55,192 nucleotides of DNA, from positions 1-55,192 of the forward strand of contig NZ_JAIXYH010000006.1 in NCBI RefSeq assembly GCF_027490375.1, read 5' to 3'. The translations under genes and the position numbers were made by a program. The notes under the pieces are model-generated. The model was not told where the DNA came from, ran no database searches, and worked only from the letters and a program-made list of their open reading frames with translations. This document shows, piece after piece, positions 43,410 through 53,200 of the stretch; the first letter of the stretch is position 1; every line of letters begins with the position of its first letter. Origin of the DNA: Flavobacterium sp. GTDB lineage: Bacteria; Bacteroidota; Bacteroidia; Flavobacteriales; Flavobacteriaceae.

Positions 43410-43566
43410 TTGTTTTGGGCGCGCCGGCAAACGAGTCGTCGCTGCGCAAAAGTTGTTCACGCCGTCACGTGTTCCGCTGTATCTTTTTGGCAAAACTATA
43501 GTGGAAATACGCAAGGCCAAAAAGTATGTCGCTGCACCCGTTCGCGCGGAAAAGCGACGTAAGGGA
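43410..43566 (+). repeat. Degenerate GC-rich intergenic repeat
   Basis: Starts TTTTGGGCGCGCCGGC, then GTTCACGCCGTCACG and TCCGCTGTATCTTTTTGGC, with an internal inverted match (ATCTTTTTGGC / GGCCAAAAAGTAT), and ends ...GCGGAAAAGCGACG. Same general type as 18440-18615. No gene is seen. Confidence 0.5.
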
Positions 43567-43867
43567 AAAAGCTAAAAGCTAACAGCTAACAGCTAAAAAG
43601 CTAAAAAGCTAAAAGCTAAAAAGCTAAAAGCTAAAAAGCTAAAAGCTAACAGCTAAAAAGCTAACAGCTAACAGCTAACAGCTAACAGCTAACAGCTAAC
43701 AGCTAAAAAGCTAAAAGCTAAAAGCTAAAAAGCTAAAAGCTAAAAGCTAAAAAGCTAAAAGCTAAAAAGCTAAAAAGCTAAAAGCTAAAAAGCTAAAAGC
43801 TAAAAGCTAACAGCTAACAGCTAAAAAGCTAAAAGCTAACAGCTAAAAAGCTAAAAGCTAAAAAAGC
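43567..43867 (+). repeat. AGCTAA-type minisatellite
   Basis: About 300 bases made almost only of units AGCTAAC (7), AGCTAAA (7) and AGCTAAAA (8), roughly 40 in a row, with blocks of one unit type (for example a run of AGCTAAC around 43665-43705). No ORF of sense. The mixed 7/8 unit length makes frame-neutral expansion unlikely, in keeping with a noncoding site. Confidence 0.9.
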
Positions 43868-44540
43868 GAAAAATTTCCCCTTTGCGAACTTTGCGTAAAT
43901 CTTTGCGGTTAGCCTTCGACAATCTCAGGTAGCGAGGGAGCGCAATGTTACACAAAGTGTTTCACAATAGACACAATGTTTTTCCTTCGACAAACGCACG
44001 TACCAGCTTTTTAAGCGCACAGAAAACACTGAATTTCAAAGAATTATACCGTTGAGGAAAACACAGAACGTGTCAAGCCACCAAAAAATCGCACCAGCTT
44101 TCGACGAGCTCATGCCCCGACGAATTGTGGTTCAGTTGGGTAAAACGATACGTGAAGTGGTGAACGTCACAAAGTCTTAATACTCAAATCTTAATACAAA
44201 AATCTCCATTAGCATTCGACAGGCTCAGGCACCGGCCTTCGACAAGCTCATGCTCCGACGAATTGTGGTTCAATTGGGCAAAACGATACGTGAAGTGGTG
44301 AATTCATCGATTCCGATACCTACCGGAACTCGTGTCTATCCCGATAGCCATCGGGACTAGCTTCTCAAAAAAATCCGCCTTCGACAGGCTCAGGCACCAA
44401 CGAATTGTGGGTTAGATTGGGAACATGATACGTAAAAGGGTGAATTCATCGATTCCGATAGCTATCGGAACTAGCTTCTCTCCCGATAGCTAGCGGGACT
44501 AGCTTCTAACATCTCAAAAAAGATACGTCAAGTGGTGAAC
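43868..44540 (+). repeat. Repeat island with tandem modules and palindromes
   Basis: 43912-44040 is the block found inverted at 1-150. A module CGAATTGTGG-(T/G)TTA/CAG/A-TTGGG...GATACGT(G/A)AA...GGTGAA occurs three times (about 44120-44163, 44260-44303, 44401-44443). TTCGACA-(G/A)-GCTCA(G/T)GC-like segments occur at least six times (43915, 43985, 44100, 44215, 44238, 44380). CCGATAGCTATCGG-type palindromes (44315, 44339, 44455, 44482) are followed by ACTAGCTTCT. No coding potential is seen. Confidence 0.8.
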
Positions 44541-44574
44541 GTCACCAAGTAACGTTTTCGCAATAGCGATTTCC

Positions 44575-44700
44575 TTCGGACAGTTCGGCTAATGCCTCGA
44601 GTGACGCGGAAACCCCACAGCGACGAGGAACGATTCCGATAGCTATCGGAAGCGAGGAGTTGCAGCAAAAAGCGCGGGCGCCGCTTTGCACATTCGTTTT
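44575..44700 (+). repeat. Degenerate dispersed repeat (same type as 3475-3600)
   Basis: Order CCTTCGGACAG, GCGGAAACCCC, GACGAGGAACG, the palindrome CCGATAGCTATCGG (44635-44648), AAAAGCGCGGGCGCCGC. The matching order is seen on the minus strand at 3475-3600. It occupies the region just before the desaturase promoter. Confidence 0.6.
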
Positions 44701-44804
44701 ACGAGAAAAATCCGTTGCGGCGCATTGCCCAAATAAAAGATAGCTCGCAGATAAAACAAAACCTAAAATTTTACGTTCATGCATCGTGCTCCACTCTAAT
44801 TCTT

Positions 44805-44812
44805 TACCTTTG
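44805..44812 (+). promoter_or_regulatory. -7 box (TACCTTTG) for the desaturase gene
   Basis: TACCTTTG, 16 bases upstream of the ATG at 44829; no TTG at the -33 spacing. Confidence 0.5.
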
Positions 44813-44828
44813 AGCACAACAATTTTTT

Positions 44829-45920
44829 ATGAATACCACAATTCCGAATTTCTCTAAGCAAGACACCGCGAAGTTTTTCCGAACCCTCAACAGCCGCGTG
44901 AATGCTTACTTCAAAGACAACAATATTTCTAAAACCGGCAACTGGAAATTACACCTGAAAGCCGTGATTATGTTCGCTATTTTCCTGACACCTTATTTCT
45001 TAATCTTAACCCTCGACATGCCTTTGTGGGCCATGTTGCTGCTATCTGTAGTTATGGGAGTAGGAATGGCTGGCGTGGGAATGAACGTAATGCACGATGG
45101 AAACCACGGCTCGTATTCCAGCAAAAGTTGGATCAATAAATTTATGGGCTCAACCATTTATGTGCTTGCTGGAAACGTGTACAATTGGCAAGTTCAGCAC
45201 AATGTGTTGCACCATACCTACACCAATATTCATGGTCATGATGAAGATCTTGACGCCGGACGTATCATGCGCTTTACAACTGAAGCGAAATGGCATCGTT
45301 TTCACAAATTTCAACACTATTACAGCGTATTTTTATACGGATTGCTCACATTTAACTGGGCTATTACCACCGATTTCAAACAAATGCGTGCCTATTTAAA
45401 GCGTCGTTTGTTTTATGGAAAAGAGAAGAGTCCGAAGATTTTATGGACTACGCTTATCATCACTAAAATATTATACGTAAGTATCTGGATTCTATTGCCA
45501 ATTCTTATCGGAATCGATTGGTGGCAAGTGTTGTTAGGATTTTTCTTAATGCATTACACAGCAGGTTTAATTCTGAGTATCGTTTTCCAGTTGGCGCACG
45601 TGGTAGATCAAACCTCGTATCCAACGCCAAACGAAAACGGCGAGATGGAAAACACGTGGGCCATTCACCAACTGTACACCACGGCGAACTTCGCACCTAA
45701 AAATCCGATTGTAAATTGGTTCACAGGCGGTTTGAACCATCAAATCGAGCACCATATTTTCCCGAATATCAGTCATATTCACTACGGTAAGATTGGTGAA
45801 ATTGTAAAGCAAACTGCCAAAGAATGCAATTTGCCTTACTACGAGTTTAAAACCACTCGCTCGGCTATATACGCTCATTTCAGACATTTAAAAGCACTTG
45901 GAAATCCGTCTCTAGTTTAA
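44829..45920 (+). CDS. Membrane fatty acid desaturase
   Basis: 363 aa. Four or more membrane helices and the three His boxes of the acyl-lipid/acyl-CoA desaturase family: H89-D-G-N-H93 (MHDGNHGSYS), HNVLHH (124-129) and NHQIEHHIFP near 300. These bind the di-iron centre. The QxxHH third box (QIEHH) suggests the front-end-like group, which desaturates membrane-bound fatty acyl chains. It would adjust membrane fluidity. The gene follows the repeat island and is 4 bases from the aminotransferase gene, so the two are probably one transcript. Confidence 0.92.
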   Translation: MNTTIPNFSKQDTAKFFRTLNSRVNAYFKDNNISKTGNWKLHLKAVIMFAIFLTPYFLILTLDMPLWAMLLLSVVMGVGMAGVGMNVMHDGNHGSYSSKSWINKFMGSTIYVLAGNVYNWQVQHNVLHHTYTNIHGHDEDLDAGRIMRFTTEAKWHRFHKFQHYYSVFLYGLLTFNWAITTDFKQMRAYLKRRLFYGKEKSPKILWTTLIITKILYVSIWILLPILIGIDWWQVLLGFFLMHYTAGLILSIVFQLAHVVDQTSYPTPNENGEMENTWAIHQLYTTANFAPKNPIVNWFTGGLNHQIEHHIFPNISHIHYGKIGEIVKQTAKECNLPYYEFKTTRSAIYAHFRHLKALGNPSLV

Positions 45921-45924
45921 TATC

Positions 45925-47112
45925 ATGACCCACATTCTTTCTGATCGAATCAATAATCTTGCTGTTTCGCAAACGCTTGCTATGGCTGCCATGGCACGCG
46001 AATTAAAAGCTCAAGGAAAAGACATTATTTCTTTAAGCTTGGGAGAACCCGACTTTAACACGCCCGATTTCATCAAAGAAGCGGCAAAGAAAGCGATCGA
46101 CGAAAACTACAGCACCTACACGCCTGTCGACGGTTACGCCGAATTAAAAGAAGCGATTTGTCAGAAGTTCAAACGCGATAATCAGCTTGATTACAAACCT
46201 GCGAATATTGTTGTTTCAACAGGTGCAAAACAATCCTTGTACAATATTGCCCAAGTGTTGTTAAACGACGGTGATGAAGTAATCCTTCCAGCGCCGTTTT
46301 GGGTAAGCTATTACGAAATGATCAAATTGTCGGGAGGTATTCCGGTAGTGGTGCCCACTTCGGTAGAATCCGATTTTAAAATAACGCCGCAACAATTACA
46401 AGATGCAATCACGCCAGGTACAAAAATGCTTTGGTTTAGCTCGCCTTGTAATCCAAGTGGTTCGGTGTACAGCAAAGCCGAATTGGAAGCTTTGTGTGCG
46501 GTATTGAAAAATCATCCGCAGATTATAGTAGTAAGTGATGAAATCTACGAGCATATAAATTTTTCAGGTTCGTATTGCAGTATAGCCTCGATTGAAGGCA
46601 TGCTGGATCGAACCGTTACCGTAAATGGTGTGGCTAAAGCTTTTGCCATGACCGGTTGGCGTATTGGCTACATTGGCGCGCCTGAGGCTATTGCTAAAGC
46701 CTGTACGAAAATCCAGGGTCAGGTTACCAGCGGAGCCAATTCTATTGCGCAACGAGCTACAATTACGGCATTACAAGCAGATCCGAGCGTTTTGAATGAA
46801 ATGGTACAAGCCTTTCACCAGCGTCGGGATTTGGTTATTGAAAAAATGAAATCGATTCCCGGATTTAAATGTAACGTACCCGAAGGCGCGTTTTATGTGT
46901 TTCCAGACGTTTCGCATTATTTTGGGAAAACTCTGCGCGGCACAGAAATTAAAAACGCCGACGATTTTGCCTTGTATTTGCTTGCCGAGGCAAACGTAGC
47001 AACGGTAACCGGAGACGCATTTGGAAATCCGAATTGTATTCGTATTTCTTACGCTGCCGCAGAAAATCAGCTTATCGAAGCATTTAATCGCATTCAAGCC
47101 GCGGTTTCCTAG
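45925..47112 (+). CDS. Aspartate aminotransferase (class I, PLP)
   Basis: 395 aa, fold type I aminotransferase of the aspartate family (Ib). Seen: SLGEPDFNTPDFI (about 38-50), STGAKQSLYNIAQVLL, SPCNPSGSVYS (173-183), DEIYEHINF and the Schiff-base Lys K238 in GVAKAFAMTGWRIGYIG. It interconverts aspartate/oxaloacetate with glutamate/2-oxoglutarate; use of other substrates such as aromatic amino acids cannot be excluded. It lies 4 bases after the desaturase gene, with no obvious pathway link. Confidence 0.92.
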   Translation: MTHILSDRINNLAVSQTLAMAAMARELKAQGKDIISLSLGEPDFNTPDFIKEAAKKAIDENYSTYTPVDGYAELKEAICQKFKRDNQLDYKPANIVVSTGAKQSLYNIAQVLLNDGDEVILPAPFWVSYYEMIKLSGGIPVVVPTSVESDFKITPQQLQDAITPGTKMLWFSSPCNPSGSVYSKAELEALCAVLKNHPQIIVVSDEIYEHINFSGSYCSIASIEGMLDRTVTVNGVAKAFAMTGWRIGYIGAPEAIAKACTKIQGQVTSGANSIAQRATITALQADPSVLNEMVQAFHQRRDLVIEKMKSIPGFKCNVPEGAFYVFPDVSHYFGKTLRGTEIKNADDFALYLLAEANVATVTGDAFGNPNCIRISYAAAENQLIEAFNRIQAAVS

Positions 47113-47175
47113 TTGATGCATCGAACTTTACGATAGCATTAGCCGTCCAAACGCTTGGTGTTCTGTATAAAAGGT

Positions 47176-48342
47176 ATGGAAAAACGTATCGTACTTCTAG
47201 GCTCCGGCGAGCTTGGTAAAGAGTTTGTGATTGCCTGTAAGCGTTTGGGGCAATATGTGGTGGCGGTCGACAGTTACGCAAATGCACCAGCTATGCAAGT
47301 GGCCGATGCTTACGAAGTGATAAACATGCTCGATGGTGCAGCGCTCGATGCCGTGATTGCCAAACACCGTCCGGATATAATTGTTCCTGAAATTGAAGCG
47401 ATACGTACCGAACGTTTTTACGACTACGAGCAGCAGGGCATTCAGGTTGTGCCGAGCGCAAAAGCCGCGAATTTTACGATGAATCGAAAAGCGATACGCG
47501 ATTTAGCCGCAATCGATTTAAATCTGAAAACAGCCGAATACCGCTATGCTACCAGCGAAGCGTCGTTGCGAGCCGCCGTTGCCGAGGTGGGCATGCCTTG
47601 TGTGGTAAAGCCTTTGATGTCGTCTTCCGGCAAAGGACAATCGGTTATAAAATCACAAAACGATATTTCGAAGTCTTGGCAATATGCCGTGGAAGGATCG
47701 CGAGGCGATTTAGTAGAAGTAATCGTAGAGGCTTTTATTGATTTTGATTATGAAATTACGCTACTAACCGTGACGCAGCAAAACGGACCGACTTTGTTTT
47801 GTCCGCCGATAGGGCATCGTCAGGAGCGCGGCGATTATCAGGAAAGTTGGCAACCGATGCCGATGTTGGAGCAGCAGCTTCGCGAAGCCGAGCAAATGGC
47901 GGCCAAAGTAACGGAAGCTTTGGGAGGTGCGGGTTTGTTTGGTGTTGAATTTTTTATTTCAAAAACTGCGGTTTACTTTTCGGAATTATCGCCCAGACCG
48001 CACGATACCGGCATGGTAACTTTGGCAGGCACCCAAAATTTAAACGAATTTGAGCTGCACGCGCGTGCCGTGTTGGGATTGCCTATTAATGAAATTCAAT
48101 TGTTAAAGAAAGGCGCTAGTGCTGTGATTTTAGCTGCTGCAGATAGCCATTCTCCTCGTTTTATGGGAATAGATGCTGCACTTTCGGTACCGAACAGCGA
48201 TGTGCGTTTGTTTGGAAAACCCACTTCAAGACCGTATCGCCGGATGGGCGTTGCGTTGGTTTACGGCGACTTAGACAAAGAAATTGATTACGTTACATCG
48301 CAGGCCAAGAAAGTAGCGGCACGGGTTTCGGTGGTGGGGTAG
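47176..48342 (+). CDS. purT: Formate-dependent GAR transformylase PurT
   Basis: 388 aa, ATP-grasp enzyme of purine synthesis that makes formyl-GAR from formate, GAR and ATP. Seen: [19 protein letters not shown] at the N-terminus, [38 protein letters not shown] (Gly-rich ATP loop), [13 protein letters not shown], and [14 protein letters not shown]. Start at 47176 (MEKRIVLLG); seven more residues are possible upstream but weak. It allows a folate-independent step in purine synthesis. Confidence 0.95.
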   Translation: MEKRIVLLGSGELGKEFVIACKRLGQYVVAVDSYANAPAMQVADAYEVINMLDGAALDAVIAKHRPDIIVPEIEAIRTERFYDYEQQGIQVVPSAKAANFTMNRKAIRDLAAIDLNLKTAEYRYATSEASLRAAVAEVGMPCVVKPLMSSSGKGQSVIKSQNDISKSWQYAVEGSRGDLVEVIVEAFIDFDYEITLLTVTQQNGPTLFCPPIGHRQERGDYQESWQPMPMLEQQLREAEQMAAKVTEALGGAGLFGVEFFISKTAVYFSELSPRPHDTGMVTLAGTQNLNEFELHARAVLGLPINEIQLLKKGASAVILAAADSHSPRFMGIDAALSVPNSDVRLFGKPTSRPYRRMGVALVYGDLDKEIDYVTSQAKKVAARVSVVG

Positions 48343-48652
48343 GACTTTTTTATTCTCTTGTTTTATTCATTGTCTTTTCGAAAGTGCACTTGATTTCATT
48401 GTGCATCGATGTGCTGCATTTTTGTAGAAAGTCTTACTTAACAATATCGGTTTAAACTTAAAACTTTTTTTGGTTCAGAAGTTTCCATTTTTTTGCATTT
48501 TAATACAATCTGCTTTCACCAGTGTTATACTTTATTTTTTAATAAATATTTTATCAATTTTATTTTTTTCTCTGAAGAATTAATTTAATTAATTTTTATA
48601 ATTAATTGAAAAACAAGTACTTTAATGTACTTGTGTGATTAATTTATAATTG
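48343..48652. other. AT-rich noncoding region upstream of the T9SS-Rhs operon
   Basis: No gene. Long A/T tracts (48530-48620) and the tandem-like AGTACTTTAATGTACTTG (48617-48634, inverted AAGTAC...GTACTT). The regulatory part follows from 48653. Confidence 0.6.
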
Positions 48653-48708
48653 TTAACACAAAGTTAACATTTAATATAAATTTTAAATCTGCATAAAGAA
48701 TAGTTTTG
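48653..48708 (+). promoter_or_regulatory. Candidate PhoB-type repeats plus -7 box of the T9SS-Rhs operon
   Basis: TTAACA at 48653-48658 and again at 48664-48669, exactly 11 bases apart (TTAACACAAAGTTAACAT), resembling the sites next to the PhoB-like gene. TAGTTTTG at 48701-48708 matches the -7 consensus, 21 bases before the ATG. The repeats lie just upstream of the -33 position, where an activator would bind. Regulation is inferred. Confidence 0.45.
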
Positions 48709-48729
48709 TACGTTATAATTTTTGTTGAT

Positions 48730-50271
48730 ATGTTAAAAATAAAGCAACTCTCTTACGTGTTTATTTTTTTGAGTCAAATTATAAATGCGCAAAATCTTGA
48801 TTGGGATCGAAACTTTGGTGGAAGTGCAGATGAATTTTTATTTGATGCCATTCCCACGGCCGACTATGGAATTTTGTTAGCGGGTGGAAGTTTATCGGGC
48901 GCTTCAAAATCTAAAGCGACATCAAATTTCGGTAAACTAGATTATTGGTTGTGGAAGATCGATGAGGGCGGTGAGTTAAAATGGGAACGGAATTTTGGAG
49001 GTTCTGAAAATGATATTTGTACAGTTGTAATTGGGACTTCGGATGGTGGATTTCTTGTTGGTGGAAATAGTGCTTCAATGCCGAGTGAATCAAAAAAAGC
49101 AGAATACTATGGGGATTTTGATTTTTGGATTTTAAAATTGAATGCTTTTGGCGCAGTTGAGTGGGAAAAATCATTTGGAGGAGCCGGAAGTGAGGAACTT
49201 GTTAGTATTGTTGAAACGAAAGACAAAGGCTTTTTGATTCTAGGAAATTCTAGTTCGGGAAAGTCGGGAAATAAAACCACGCCCTCGTTTGGAGGAGTTG
49301 ATTTATATCTTATTAAAGTGGATAAAAAAGGAGAAGAGCTTTGGCAAAAATCGTACGGCGGAAATTATAACGAAACTGCTGTAAAGGTTTTGATTTGGGG
49401 AGCAGATTTTCTGGTTGGATATAATTCAAATTCTACGGATTCGAGTACCGACATCGAGCCATTAAATGATGCGAAACTACTGTTAATTAACGGGAATGGA
49501 GATCTTATTCAACAACAAGAGCTTGGAGGAACTGGTGCTGATGATCTGGTAGATTTCGCACTCAATGGTCAGGATCGTGTGTATTGTGTATTGAACTCTA
49601 ACAGTAATGTTTCTGGAAATAAATCGCTTGCAGCCAAAGATGGTACTGATATTTGGATGGTAGAGCTCGACACGGAATTTACCGTGCTAAAGCAGCATCA
49701 ATTTAATTACTCCCAAAACGATTTAGCACAAGGTTTAGAACTTTTAGAAGATCGAATATTGATTTCTGCGAAGACGGATTCTCGAATGGAGCATGGCCGA
49801 CTGAATAGTAGCTTCAAAGTTATACAGGTTGATTATTCAGGTTCAGTTACAGATGAATTTAGTGTAGCCGCAGATGGCGAAAACACAATTAGAAAATCTT
49901 TATTAGCTAGAGATAACAGTTTGTTTTTATTAGGTACTGGCGAAACGAAGAATACGAAGGGGCCGCGCGCCTTTCAACGCGATTTTAGAGTTGCTAAGTT
50001 AAAGTTTAAAAAGTCGGACAAAAAACAGCGCGAGAAGCTTGAAGTTATTCCTAACCCAGTGCATAATTACACAAACTTTATAGTTGGATTTAGCTTTAAT
50101 ACAGGTAAGCTCCTGATTCACGATATCGCGGGTAAGCTAGTTCATACTCAAGAAATAAACGATCGAACAATACCTTTCGATGCAAGTTTGTTACAGCCGG
50201 GAATTTACGTGGCTACAGTAAGTACTAATTCCGGTCAAGCAGTCACTAAATTCATTAAAGCTTCTAATTAA
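48730..50271 (+). CDS. T9SS type A protein with propeller-like repeats, Rhs-gene partner
   Basis: 513 aa from the ATG at 48730. Signal peptide (MLKIKQLSYVFIFLSQIINA), then about six repeats of 55-65 residues with the pattern W-(E/D/Q)-x-(N/S)-(F/Y)-GG ... D-GG-(F/I)-L-(L/V)-GG-x-S ... G-x-x-D-x-W-L/I-x-K (for example WERNFGGSEND, WEKSFGGAGSEE, WQKSYGGNYNE), suggesting a beta-propeller. T9SS type A domain at the end: VIPNPVHNYTNFIVGF, LLIHDIAGKLV, LLQPGIYVATVS, TKFIKAS. The Rhs-like gene starts 17 bases downstream. In my experience such T9SS proteins often precede Rhs/DUF6443 genes in flavobacteria, hinting at a shared secretion role (inference). Confidence 0.85.
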   Translation: MLKIKQLSYVFIFLSQIINAQNLDWDRNFGGSADEFLFDAIPTADYGILLAGGSLSGASKSKATSNFGKLDYWLWKIDEGGELKWERNFGGSENDICTVVIGTSDGGFLVGGNSASMPSESKKAEYYGDFDFWILKLNAFGAVEWEKSFGGAGSEELVSIVETKDKGFLILGNSSSGKSGNKTTPSFGGVDLYLIKVDKKGEELWQKSYGGNYNETAVKVLIWGADFLVGYNSNSTDSSTDIEPLNDAKLLLINGNGDLIQQQELGGTGADDLVDFALNGQDRVYCVLNSNSNVSGNKSLAAKDGTDIWMVELDTEFTVLKQHQFNYSQNDLAQGLELLEDRILISAKTDSRMEHGRLNSSFKVIQVDYSGSVTDEFSVAADGENTIRKSLLARDNSLFLLGTGETKNTKGPRAFQRDFRVAKLKFKKSDKKQREKLEVIPNPVHNYTNFIVGFSFNTGKLLIHDIAGKLVHTQEINDRTIPFDASLLQPGIYVATVSTNSGQAVTKFIKASN

Positions 50272-50288
50272 TTCTACTTATCGAATCC

Positions 50289-53200
50289 ATGAGAAAAATA
50301 TTTTTACTATCGCTGTTTTTAGGTTTGCACTTTGTTGCTACGGCTCAAATTGCTCCCTCAGTAATGAAACCTTCTCCTCAGGTATCTAATTTGTTAGCTT
50401 TTGAAGAATATCCTGTCGAATTATATACAGGAATTCCCAATATTTCACTTCCCATCTTTTCGCTACAAACCCGCAGTTCAGAGGTGATGGAGCAACTAAG
50501 CCTTCGGTACCACCCATCCGGAATTCGAAAGGATGCTCCAATTGGCGAGATTGGTAGAGGTTGGACACTAGCTTCTGGCGCAGTTATCGGACGAACGGTT
50601 TATGGTCAATTAGATGAAATTACCATTCAAAATGCTGGCACTACACCTAATGATATTTTTCAATACAGCGTTGGTGGTTCACAGGGTCGTTTTCGTTTAA
50701 AGTATGAAAATAACCAAATCGTTGCTTTTCCATTTGATTATGAAGGTGAAAAGGTTGAAATTGATTTGGAGGTAGTAAACAATACCATCAATTCGATAAC
50801 ACTGTACACGGCTTCGGGGCTGAAGTATTTTTTCAACGACAAAGAATCACAGATTTACCAGTCGCAAGCCGGGCAGCCGCAATACAACTACTTCTCCGCT
50901 TTTCATTTAACTAATGTTAGTGATCAGAACAATAATGTTGTTTTGCAATACTTATACACCGATCGGCAAGCCAACGTAAATGTACCAACACCTTCTTACA
51001 CCTACAAACAAAGAACGAGAATAACATCGCCTGGTTTTGGATATCTAGAATTTCAGTACGGAGCAAATGTGTATGGGAATCCGATTCAACCGCTAACTAA
51101 AGTACTACTTCGCGACAGTTTTGCCAAAATCATAAAAGAAGCTCTAATTGCAAACGACAAACTTGAAATTTATTCTGGCTTAGGTACGGAAAAAGACGTT
51201 TATACATTTAGTTATGCAGTAGCAAGTTTGCCAGGTGGTGCCGAAGCCAAGTTTGATGGTTTTGGATACCCCAACTATAAGCCGTTTTGTGCTTTTGGCG
51301 ACGATCTTGGAGCAAATTACGGAACAGCGCCCGACTACTGTACTAACGGTATCTTAAATAAAATAACCTATCCTACCGGCGGAAGTATCGTCTTTGAATT
51401 TGAATCAAATACCTATGTTAAGACGAAAGTTGAAACGATAACCGATCAAAGTACAAATCCGGCTACAGTTGCATATAAAAGAGTGCCCGATCCGACCCCG
51501 ATTGAAGGCTATAACCATCCGTATCGCGATGAATACTATTTAGACACCCCGATTCAAAATTTCTTTTTTATTCCGAATACCAGTCAGCAAAAAAACTTTT
51601 CAGTTTCGGTTTCTGGTAATTATTACTTTGCAGCTAGTTCTACGTACACACCACCGGGTGGTTCGGGATCGCAAAATCCAGATCCAATCAATCCTCCAAA
51701 CCAAATTCCGCCTACCTTTTCGTTATATCACAGCAATGGCACTTTAATCGGCACTATTGACCCTAATCTTGCCAGATTAAATCGTTGCAATGGGCAGCTT
51801 TTTACGCTCAGTCCCGGAAATTACTATGTTTTAGGAGCTGGAATTTTTTCAGGATGGGAGGCTAATGTTCGAATTACAAAGACAGATCCGAATCCGAACG
51901 GACCAAAATTTGAATACGGTGGCGGCGTACGCATCAAATCTATAACATTGGCTAATGGTCGGAAGATAGATTATTCATATAATTTCTTCGAACCCGCATT
52001 ACAAGGATTTAGCAGTGGTATTTCGGTAAATGGAAATAACCAACCACCAAATGATTTCCAATACGGGCGGGAGCCGATTACCTATAAAAATGTACGTGTG
52101 AGCGACTCTCAAAATGGTTGGACAGACTACTCATTCACCGCTGGCGACGATTATCCCATAAGCGAAAACAACAGTCAAAGCCAGATTTTTTACGATTATC
52201 GACGAGGAAGTTTACTTGATAAGAAAGTGTATAACCAAACTGGCGCGCTGTTAAACCACACCTCGTACGTAAATTCTTTCTTTGATTATGATGTTTCAGA
52301 CTTCCGATTACGAAGCATGAACGCACGGAACGGCTGGAATGTATTAGAATCGAAAATTGAACGAAGATACGAGTCGAATAGTTTAGACCCAATCGTGGTT
52401 CGCGAGCTTTATACTTACGATACTGCAAAACGCTTGTTGCTTTCTACAACCCAAATAAACGATGCTACGGGATTGAACAATCGAACAGAAATTACCTACC
52501 ATACAGGAAATTCAACTTTTACAAAAAATAGAATCAATCAGGTAAGCGCTGTCCGAATTTTCAAAAACGGCACTTTAGTAGCTACCGAAAATACCTCATA
52601 CCTCAATACATTTGCTACTAACGCCGCATTTCTTCCGGCTAATAAATCGGTTGCCAAAGGAGCATCGAACGCCGTAATTACCAACAGAAATGTTGTTTAC
52701 GACGAGTTTGGCCACGTACTTGAAACCCAAGACGGTGCCGGTATTCGAACATCGTACATTTATGGCTACAACAAAACACTTTTAGTAGCTAAAGTAGTAA
52801 ATCGCACGTATAGCACTATTCCTGCTTCTTTGATTACGGCTATTCAATCGGCTTCTAACATCGAAAACAACGAAGCCAATTTGCTGACAGCGCTCGATAA
52901 CCTGAGAAATAACGCTTCTTTAGCATCGTCTTTTGTTACTACCTATACACACAAGCCACTTGTTGGCGTAACCACCATAACCGACGAAAAAGGGCTGCGC
53001 CATTCGTTTCAATACGATGTTAATCGCCTAAATGCGCTCGTGAGTGCGCGCGATTTTGAAAATAATTTGCTCTGGGAACAACAATATACGAGTGGTAATT
53101 TATCAACACCAAACACGTACAAAAGCGTTGTTTATAAGCAACCTACCGTTACGCCATTTGCCAATCCCGACCCGAATGTGGCAGCCGTTCAATTTCAATA

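Noticed and set aside
43567..43867. CRISPR array
   Set aside because: Units of 7-8 bases without unique spacers and no cas genes; this is a minisatellite.
44542..44817. 91-aa minus-strand ORF in the repeat island
   Set aside because: It lies across a degenerate repeat and the desaturase promoter; no family features.
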